Below, piece by piece: positions 56,418-64,000 of a stretch of DNA of 64,000 nt; the first letter of the stretch is position 1, and each line of letters starts with the position of its first letter. The stretch comes from Phlebopus portentosus (taxonomy: Eukaryota; Basidiomycota; Agaricomycetes; Boletales; Boletinellaceae). Both the position numbers and the translations under genes were made by a program. The stretch is taken from the NCBI GenBank assembly GCA_037892935.1, contig JAYXKI010000005.1, forward strand, positions 1,922,001 to 1,986,000, written 5' to 3'. The notes beneath the pieces are model-generated. The model was not told where the DNA came from. It did not search any database and saw only the letters and a program-made list of their open reading frames with translations.

Positions 56418-57992
56418 TCATATCTCGCTCCTGCCCTCATAAGGGCCCTTTGCATACACATTCATGTCATTCCAAATATTATCCTCACTTAATTCTTCCT
56501 TCCATATGTTCTCCCGCCTCTCCATAGCCTCCAGGTTGTTGAGGTCTATATTCTCGACTCGCTTGTCGCCGCGAGCACGGGCTCTACGAACCAGCTCAGC
56601 GCTTCTCGGCAGTCGGACACGCTCATATTCCGCGAATGCAGCTGTAAGCTGAGACGTAGTGGCTGGAGTAAGAGGAGACAGGTGGTGCGTCGTGAGAGCG
56701 TGCACGAGGTGATAGATATCTTCAAGAGCTTGATTTGCGCCTTGACCTAGGTGCTGGAAGGAAATGAATATCTGCACCGAAGATCAGACTGTAGTAGTCA
56801 AGATATCCGGTACTCACAGGAGTAGTGGGATGTGCAGCATCCCCTAGCAATACCACACGGCCTTTGTACCATGTCTTTAGTTCTGGACGATCGTATAATC
56901 CATACTGAATCGAGTTCAGAATAAAAACCTTCATAGATGCGCATGATGGGGAACAAAGAATTCGAGCTGACCTTAATGACTTTCGTCGTGGTCTTTACCA
57001 TGTCACCCGCACCGGACCCCCACTGAGAGAAGGGACCTTTCTTGAAGGCCTCTTTTCGATCTTCATCAATTGACCGCCACGATTCTTTATGTTCATCTTC
57101 CGGCTGGGTCAGACTGTTCATCTTGCAATGAGTCCCGTATCGCAAAACCGGTGTGAAACTACTCACGCCCATGAATAATATTCATCATTAATAGGGTATG
57201 CGACCATGTGCGCACGAGCACCCAAAAAATTGCACATTGCATCTATATTCTTGAAGGTTTGAGGTCTGGGAGACATTCCTCCGGTCTTTTACATAAGAAA
57301 CCTCTTATCAGTAAAAGCTAACAGTTTCGAGCTCATGAGACCCATTAACCTGGACTAGTCCGGTATAATCGGGCTTCATGTCACCGAAGAGCGCGGAACG
57401 GGTATTGCTATGAAGCCCGTCACATCCGATCACAAAGCTTGCACGCGCGGTCTTTCCGTTGGCAAAGTGCAGCTCTACGCAGTCGTCAGCTACTTCTTCC
57501 AGATTCTGAAGCTGATAGCTCCAATGGATAGTGATTCCTCTTGATTCGGCTTGTTCAACAAGGTAACGATGAAATTGCTCGCGCTGAACGCCACGAATAC
57601 CAAGCTCAGGATTAGAATTATAACGTTCACCCGCGCGCGAGGGTGCATCATGGAGGACTAAAGTACGGTTTGTGACCGTAGAGAACAATGCCGTATGAGT
57701 GATCCTTCGTCCAGGTAGGCCTTCAAGAAGTCCAGGGATGAGGCGAAGCACTTTGAATCCATTTGGTTGCAGCCTACACAGTTGCGATCCGCAGGCAAAT
57801 GTCAGCGTCGGTACTGAAAAGTACCCGTAATGAGCAAGCAAGAAGAGCGACCCACGCCAGACTGAGACCCCCGGAAGTAACACCCTCAGTACGCTCGTAT
57901 AAGGCGGGGATGTAGCCTTTTTGCTTCAGAAGCATCGCAAGGACAGGCCCTGCGATGCCCGCCCCTATGATTGCCACTTCTGAGAGGGCCAT
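56418..57992 (-). CDS. FAD-dependent monooxygenase (salicylate-hydroxylase-like)
   Basis: Class A flavoprotein hydroxylase using NAD(P)H and O2 on an aromatic or related substrate. Start at 57992; exon 1 (57992-57856) carries the FAD-binding Rossmann motif VAIIGAGIAGPVLAMLLKQK. The first splice joins GLSLA to LQPNGFKVLRLIPGL. Later come GVQREQFHRYLVEQAESRGI, the DG motif region ASFVIGCDGLHSNTRSALFG, and the second FAD motif WYKGRVVLLGDAAHPTTP followed by HLGQGANQALEDIYHLVHAL. The stop is at 56418. All three flavin fingerprints are intact. There is no membrane segment or signal peptide. The substrate cannot be told from sequence; neighbours do not form an obvious biosynthetic cluster. Inner exon borders between 57300 and 56800 are approximate. 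Confidence 0.85.
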
Positions 57993-58389
57993 AAAGGTGA
58001 GGGAGATCTAGGAAGAGTCCAGAGAAAGGCGTTTGTCTTCTCTTTTCGTCTTCTCTTCCGGTTTATCTATTCTTGTACCGATCAGTGCGGCCTGTGCTTT
58101 GATTAAAATAAATGTAAGCAAGGTCATATGTGGGGTCAGAAGTGACCATCGAACGATAGTGAATGAATTCGGGTGCTCACACTGCCCTATCTTGGCCGAA
58201 TGAAGATGACCCAAAACCAAAGAAGCATTTTTATCAGAAGAGAGTCCAATGCAGGGGTGCGCTGCATGGTGGTAAAGCTTTCAGAATATTCGCAAATAGC
58301 AAAAACGCGTTCGGCGAGGCAATGAGAGATATTCGTCAGCTTGCGTCGTTTTCATCATTACTCTCATACACACGTAAGACATAGTTTTG
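57993..58389. other. Promoter of the FAD monooxygenase
   Basis: About 400 bases between two minus-strand genes; no gene or RNA signal. Confidence 0.4.
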
Positions 58390-59445
58390 CTAGAAAACAC
58401 AGTTATCTGCTATTGCCATATTTTTCTGACGCTCGTCATGGTTCCATCGATCCAGCCCTCCGAAGTCGATTTTCATGGAACCGCTGACCAGATTTAACTG
58501 AAGCTCAGGTAGAAAAGACACTCGTGCTCGCCAGCTGTCCGCTCTACACTCAAATAATCAGTAGTCACATTTCGTTTCCATGGGTATTGAAGGCTCACGT
58601 TGCGCTTCCGACTCCATCGGCGCATTGAGTCACAACACGCGCTGCCCCATCTATGTTTGATCGTGCATCATATATCCAAACAAGTGGCCCAGAGTAGGCT
58701 TCAACAAAGCCATGTAAATCAGTAAGTCGATGCCCCGAAGGAGATAATCTAGTCTGCCCTATTCTTGCAGGGGGCCTCGGAGTACGGATAACGTCAACTT
58801 CGTTAACAAGACGTAGAACCGCTAGATTTGAGGCTCCGACAAGCCGAGGACGTAAAGGTGAGGAAACAGGAGGAATTAGAAGGGCAAAAAGTGAGTTACG
58901 CGAGAGGGCGGAAGATTTCTCGGTGTTCTGAGCGGGTGAAGCCATTTCCTCGTCCGAGTCTGATTCGGATCCATCGTGATCTTGTTCATCCGCATTTGCC
59001 TCCTCCGTAGGAAAATCTTCCTCGTCTAAAGGCATCGCAAGTTCCCTTTCCGCCTGTATCAGCTTCTCAATAAAGGTTGACCATGCTGCGTCGTCGGAAT
59101 AGTCTGTTCGGACAACAATTCCTGCTACGTTCTCCTCATCCACGAATTCTGAAACTTGCGACTCCTCTGCTCCCTGGAGACTATCGATGTCCTCAAGAGC
59201 TTCGGAAAGGATGCTGAAGCTCCCGGGATTTTCGGAAAGACGTGCTAGCCGTTCCTTCTCAACTGATGATAGTGTCCAGAAGCGGGTCACCAGGTGTAGT
59301 TTGGCCTTACGTCGCCCAAGTTCACCTGCTAGATTTCTGAATTCCGAGTAATGTTCCTGTTAGAGGTCGCATGCTACTCAATCTTTCACGGAATGCAGTC
59401 GAAGGGATTACTGACAGCAATATACACCGTGAAAGGGGACACCAT
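58390..59445 (-). CDS. Conserved-looking hypothetical protein, 310 aa
   Basis: Family not recognised, but the gene structure is convincing. Three exons, 59445-59416, 59356-58599 and 58534-58390, close in phase (933 nt). The N-terminal region is helical (FRNLAGELGRRKAKLHLVTR, then FWTLSSVEKERLARL). An acidic, Ser/Asp-rich linker (EEANADEQDHDGSESDSDEE) follows. The C-terminal third reads like a compact domain: SNLAVLRLVNEVDVIRTPRP, DLHGFVEAYSGPLVWIYDAR, DGAARVVTQ and WRARVSFLPELQLNLVSGSM, ending near DNCVF. No signal peptide or transmembrane segment; probably cytosolic or nuclear. Confidence 0.72.
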
Positions 59446-59662
59446 GGGAGGAGGAGTCGTTACTGTACAAGCTTGTACCGTATCACTATCAGGCATGAAA
59501 GTTTCTAGCCACGTGATGAAACAAAACTCTATTTTCAGAAAATGCTTGGTTTTACGGACTCAAGATATTACTGCCCTTCTTCATCCGTGTAACTTGTTTG
59601 ACATACATTCGAAAATAGAAGATATAAATGAAGAAAGGTAAAAGCTCATTCTTAGAATTGGT

Positions 59663-61900
59663 CTATATCTGTTCTATCATCTCTTCCTTTTCTTCCTTCT
59701 CGCTTTTATGTATACTCGCACTGTCACCTTCGCGTACATAGACACTCTCGACCAGCTTCGCGTCTACATCAGCAGTAGAGGCAACAGCTTCGTCGGTCTG
59801 CGTACGAACCGCTTCCTCTTCGTTAACATTGAAGAAGCGGAATCCTCCTGTGATCGTCTGGTGCACGACCAGGCCACTAAGAGTATCTAGTCAGTCTAAT
59901 GCATGTGACGGAAGGCACAGGGCAACACACCCGGCATAAAGGAGCATCGCGAGGTATCCGGTCATAGGGACTAGATACGACCTGCGCGTAGAAGCGCGAT
60001 CTGCGAGAGCTCCTTGAGCAGACGGATACCACGCTCCTCCTCCGATACCCTAGAATAAAGGCCGTTCAATCGATCTTTGAATGAGTACAACGCATAAGGA
60101 ACAAGACTTACCATGACAATAAGGCCCGATCCACGCTTCGTGTGAATGCCGAGGTTTTTCGTACCGAGCGTGAATATACACTGCGTCCACAAACCACTGA
60201 GAACTGTATCGTCTCTGAGTTATGGACCTCAACTCACCGGATAGCAAATTGACTCGTAGAAGAACAACACGTAAAGGAAGCCAACAGCCGTCCACCCCTC
60301 AAGTGTAGCGACACAAATACTTGCAATGACACACATCACCGCATGGAACGTGAATAGAAGAGCAGGGTCTATCCAGTTCAAGATAACGACGCCGACGAAA
60401 CGCCCAACCGTAAATGTGACCTGACACAGCGAAAACATGGTGCTCGCCTTCGACTGCGAAATGTTCAATCCAGGCTCCTCTGACAAGAAATTTACGACGA
60501 AGGCGGCTACAGCTACTTGTGCACCCCTGTTCAAGCAGTCAGTGTTCCGCGTATGGAGCGTTGAACATCGAGACATACACGTAGCACAATTGCGCAACGA
60601 AGCCAAAGATGGTGCGATACTGCTTGTAGAACGGGTCGATGTCCTTATTGAGACCTTTGCTTGCCATTTCGCGCGAAAGTGCGTCTTCGGATATCTCAGG
60701 AAGGACAGAGAAGCTGAAGGACCGGTCCATCAATAACCGGAGATAACACCGAAAATATCATCGTTGCTCACTAAAACAGAATGTTCAGGGCAATGCCTAG
60801 TCCTGCGACGGCAAGATACACCCTATGAAAGGTAGAATACAATATCAGACTTCCTTCATCCTCCAGATGGCGCAGTTGAAGTTCGAACGCAGAAAATCAC
60901 CATTGTACAGTATCAAGGGTGGTCGCATTCTTGCCTTTAAAGAAGTAATGCGAAGCAATCAGTGGCCCTGAAAAAGACGCGACACCTTGAAAGCCCTGGC
61001 TAAAGTTAAGGCGTGCCGCAGCATACTTGGGGCTGCCGAGGACAGTAATGTACGAGTTTGCCGCCACCTCAAGTGTTGCAAGTCCACAACCTGGGAAGCG
61101 TATATTTGATACAAATGCATGCATGCTAAAATGAAGGATATACCAATAATAAACGTGCATCCCACAAACCCTCCGTATGCCTTAAATTTTGCCGAGGGCC
61201 AAAAGAAGATTGCACCTATTTTGAAATATATTGCATATAAATAAAACGCGAAATTCCTATTTTAAATCGCTTACCGAGGGAATACAGAGATAGACCCAAA
61301 TGAATGCCTTTCTAACGAACAGGATAAGAGCATCAAGCACTTCATCGGTCCGGACCTGGACCGCGAACGGACCTTGTATCCCACTTTCCGCATCTAGATC
61401 TGTACTCAGAAGAGCTAATTTAGACCGCTGAAAACAGAAGGCAACTTACAAAAATTCCGGCAAACGGCGCCCATACGAAATACGCGCCCTAGCGATGAGG
61501 AGAATGGTGACGTTAGAAGTGGCGCGGATGAAGAGGAGAGAGGCATACAAAATATGCGAGCTGAAGAAGCGTGCTTTGCAACTTCGAGATCCCAAAGACA
61601 TTTTGAAAATGTGCATTAAGGACATCGAGTAACTAGGAGCAAACGAGAACTTTGAGCGGGACACCTGGGATTCAAACGATACGTACTCCATAGGCGAATC
61701 CCCCTGATGAGCATACACAGTGAGCTTGCTTCAGGTACAAAAGAGCGCGATACGTACAAGTGAAAAAGAGTGTCGTAACTAGAGCAAAGGCGAATACCCA
61801 CTCCCTTCGCGATAGCTCGCTGGCTGCATTCCTTCATATTGAGCTTCCCAAAACCGGCTGGAATAGGATACCAAGTACCTGTAACTCCGGTAGCTGTCAT
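59663..61900 (-). CDS. MFS sugar transporter of the FHS (fucose/glucose-galactose permease-like) type
   Basis: Twelve-helix H+/sugar symporter type found in many basidiomycetes. A 22-nt first exon (61900-61879, MTATGVT) joins at a good GTACTT donor to an exon opening ASELSRREWVFAFALVTTLF. The most diagnostic segment is CGLATLEVAANSYITVLGSP then RLNFSQGFQGVASFSGPLIA. C-terminal helices include VAVAAFVVNFLSEEPGLNIS and FTVGRFVGVVILNWIDPALL. The hydrophilic tail ends at 59663 with an acidic EKEEKEEMIEQI. Many short exons are needed; inner borders are approximate. An alternative 5' exon at 62500-62422 also fits the phase (see findings). Plasma membrane location is inferred. Confidence 0.82.
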
Positions 61901-63253
61901 CTTTCCTTTGTAGTACTAGGCCTTCCCGCTGCGATAGTGTTTTCGTCGTGGAGGACAGGAACAAGAAGTCAGAAACGAAGGAGCAGCTCGTCCCTCAGCT
62001 GAGCGGAACAGAGATTACAATCAACATCAAAGTCTCTTTATAGATTGTGGGGGACTACCTAGGACCGCCGGGAGTCGCAATATGATAACATTTGGAGAAG
62101 CTAACAGGCAGAGGCGAAGAAGCGGAATTTGATGTTTCCCGCATGTCCACGGGACCAGGCGAAACTGCGGAAAATATATCTGAAGGAGAGAGAGAGTGGG
62201 TGGCATGCTCCAGGTTTATCAACATCGAAGGTCATTCGTACACTCCACGCCAGTAAAGCGGCCCGGAGGAAAAGCTACCGTTGCTGTTCTTTCGCTTGTA
62301 GTGCACGCGCGGCTGAACGATATGGCGAGTAAATCAGACATACACAGTTCTGGGGCAGGAAGGATCCTAGCATTCGACAGGCTCTCAGACTGAGATGGAA
62401 CAAAGCGAACAGGCGACGTACCATCGGTAGCGCTCTTAATCGGTTCTCCCTCCAGGACACTTTTGTGGGGAAGTTTGCGGGGAAGTTTGATTGATGGCAT
62501 AAGAATCGGCGCTTTTCACGAGTTGGGCAGAAGGAGCAGGCGCGTGTATAATGTCAACAGGGAAAGATATAACGAAATACGAGAGAATGTGGGAAAGGAA
62601 GTGACGGTCAAATTTCAGAAATGTATGCTAGTGATCCGAACAGTGACTCCATATATAGTATTTTCATGATCTGCCTTGAATACGAGAATAACTTGACTTA
62701 GTCCTCCACATAGTGAATTTAGCAATATCCTCTGGCCGGTGTGGTAAGGAGCGCTCACCTGTATGTACCAACTCCTTACGACCAGGACTGAATATCGCTG
62801 CCTGAATCAGTTTGCGGTTCCGTCATCAGAAGTAGGGGTTTCAACCAATTCCCGGATAGGCATCCTGCGGTCTCGGCTCGAGTTGTATGTATGTCATGAT
62901 TCGTACAGGTACCATGCTAATATACTTCCTGTAATCTCTTTGCATTTCGATTGACGGGAGGGTCGATAGCGAGCTGTATGCCATCCGCATATGAAGAGAA
63001 CAGGAAATACTGGTGTCGGGAAGAACCAGGATTTCGGAAAGCGTGCCATGTCCTTTGTCGAACCAGCCAATCGTCTGAAACGATATCGCTTGATGCTAAA
63101 GTAAATGTTCTGAGTGATGCAGACCCGTAACGATCCCAAGCTGCTGCCGTTGTAAACTTTTTGAATTCTCCTCGAATTAACCATTCAAGACAGAGGCGGT
63201 AACATCCTGGTCTAGAGCAAAACAGAATAACAGCGAGTCAAAAAAAATATCAA
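61901..63253. other. Intergenic between MFS transporter and GOT1
   Basis: About 1.35 kb between two minus-strand genes. It holds a possible alternative first exon of the transporter at 62422-62500 and otherwise no gene. There are no repeats or RNA genes. Confidence 0.4.
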
Positions 63254-63946
63254 TTATACAACAGACTGCCGCGACCCGGCCAGACGGTCTGCAACCTGTA
63301 CACCGACGTCAGGATAGTAATCAGACAACAAACAACAGAGCAGCGCAAGAACGCACGTCGCGAATGTAAGGGAGAGATAATAAAGTTCCAACGAACGGAA
63401 GCTGCCGTAGGAAAGTGAGTATGACGGGAAAGAAATCTCTGTATATCATGAAAAAAGAGCGTAAAAAGGTATTCATCAAATCAGACAATGTCATCGCGTC
63501 GTTGATGACAATGGAGAACGCACCCAAAGAGGTTAAGGAACCCGAATGTCTCAATAACGACACCCACGAATGGCCATTTGAGAAACACGAGTATGACACC
63601 ACCGAAAAAGCAAATCGTCCCTCGTAGCTTCTGTTTGCGAGCGAAAAAGTAGAATGTCTTTCTCGCGCCAATGATGAGCGTGATCCCAGACAGAAAGAGA
63701 ACCTGACAACAATGCGAGATTAGCTCGATAGCGCACACAAGCCACGTTCAGAGAAATGAACGCACATTCCCTAATGCTAGCAAACTTCCGTCGAAGAATA
63801 GAACGACTCCGAGTAGCATGAACAACACGCCGAACGAGGTCAGCGCAACACCAATTTCTGCACAAAAAATAACATAGCCACGGTCAGAGAGAGAGGGAGA
63901 GATTTGTTTCGAGACGAAACTAACTTTGGGCATCCGTGAGCCACAT
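63254..63946 (-). CDS. GOT1: Got1 vesicle-transport protein
   Basis: Small four-helix Golgi/ER membrane protein acting in ER-Golgi and endosome-Golgi transport. Five exons close exactly: 63946-63925, 63857-63766, 63702-63524, 63438-63357 and 63295-63254, total 417 nt and 138 aa, the same length as I recall for yeast Got1. The protein begins MWLTDAQKIGVALTSFGVLF and continues with LLGVVLFFDGSLLALGN, VLFLSGITLIIGARKTFYFF, RGTICFFGGVILVFLKWPFV, FFPVILTFLRQLPFVGTLL and the end SLPYIRDVADRLAGSRQSVV. Only 54 bases of promoter are in the window. Confidence 0.96.
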
Positions 63947-64000
63947 ACTCGAGAATCTATCGATACAAGGACCAGATGTCAAGACCAAGCAAGAGGCCGG

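Noticed and set aside
4223..57992. Aromatic-degradation cluster joining the dioxygenase and the FAD monooxygenase
   Set aside because: The two genes are about 50 kb apart with many unrelated housekeeping genes between them, so no cluster is supported.
1..64000. Transposons, LTRs, terminal inverted repeats, CRISPR arrays, bacterial operons
   Set aside because: No reverse transcriptase, integrase, transposase or helicase motifs and no direct or inverted long terminal repeats were visible; the intron-rich architecture rules out a prokaryotic origin.

Overview
This 64 kb window is nuclear DNA of a filamentous basidiomycete, most likely an Agaricomycete. The genes are packed with short GT-AG introns of about 50-70 nt, including several tiny internal exons, and the gene content is typical of that group: a Zn2Cys6 regulator, a Git3-like GPCR, an intradiol dioxygenase, a muskelin-like protein, Mediator subunit 1, a Pho80-type cyclin and a Ran1-like kinase. 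I see no intact transposon, virus, CRISPR array or bacterial operon. Exon models below were read by eye from splice signals, reading phase and remembered family consensus; no database search was run.

Layout. 1-2028: 3' part of a muskelin-like kelch gene (+), convergent with prefoldin subunit 4 (-, 2316-2851). 4223-9869: minus-strand genes for an intradiol dioxygenase, tRNA-Ser(AGA), Atg5 and a 13-exon GPCR. 10860-13740: Zn2Cys6 transcription factor (-). 14054-16610: a possible small gene and an SLC35C2-like transporter (-). 16611-19287: gene-poor. 19288-20527: RACK1 (+), with a C/D snoRNA of the U24/snR24 type in its long second intron. 21371-24088: Mediator subunit 1 (-). 24089-27096: gene-poor. 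27097-28418: MTH1-like Nudix hydrolase (-). 28545-30240: two diverged tandem copies of a noncoding unit. 31021-36946: a very large Ran1/Ksp1-like kinase (-).

39544-41232: Pho80-like cyclin (-), divergent from ribosomal protein L12 (41537-42153, +). 42154-45388: intergenic DNA with an old tandem duplication. 45389-46687: Bax-inhibitor-1 family protein (+) with an apparent 1-nt frameshift. 47191-52053: an uncharacterised PPGAW-repeat, single-membrane-span protein (+). 53900-54224: a zinc-cluster mini-gene (+). 54678-56126: mitochondrial calcium uniporter (+). 56418-61900 (-): FAD monooxygenase, a conserved hypothetical and an FHS-type MFS sugar transporter. 63254-63946: Got1 (-).

Most genes are housekeeping or signalling genes with no operon-like logic. 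Functional groups are loose: nutrient sensing and signalling (GPCR, RACK1, Ran1-like kinase, Pho80-like cyclin, MFS transporter), membrane traffic and autophagy (Atg5, Got1, SLC35C2-like), and aromatic catabolism (intradiol dioxygenase, FAD monooxygenase, about 50 kb apart). The observations most worth following up are the intronic snoRNA, the 7-nt microexon, the possible KASH-like protein, the tandem repeat beside the kinase, and several candidate 1-nt frameshifts that could be assembly indels.
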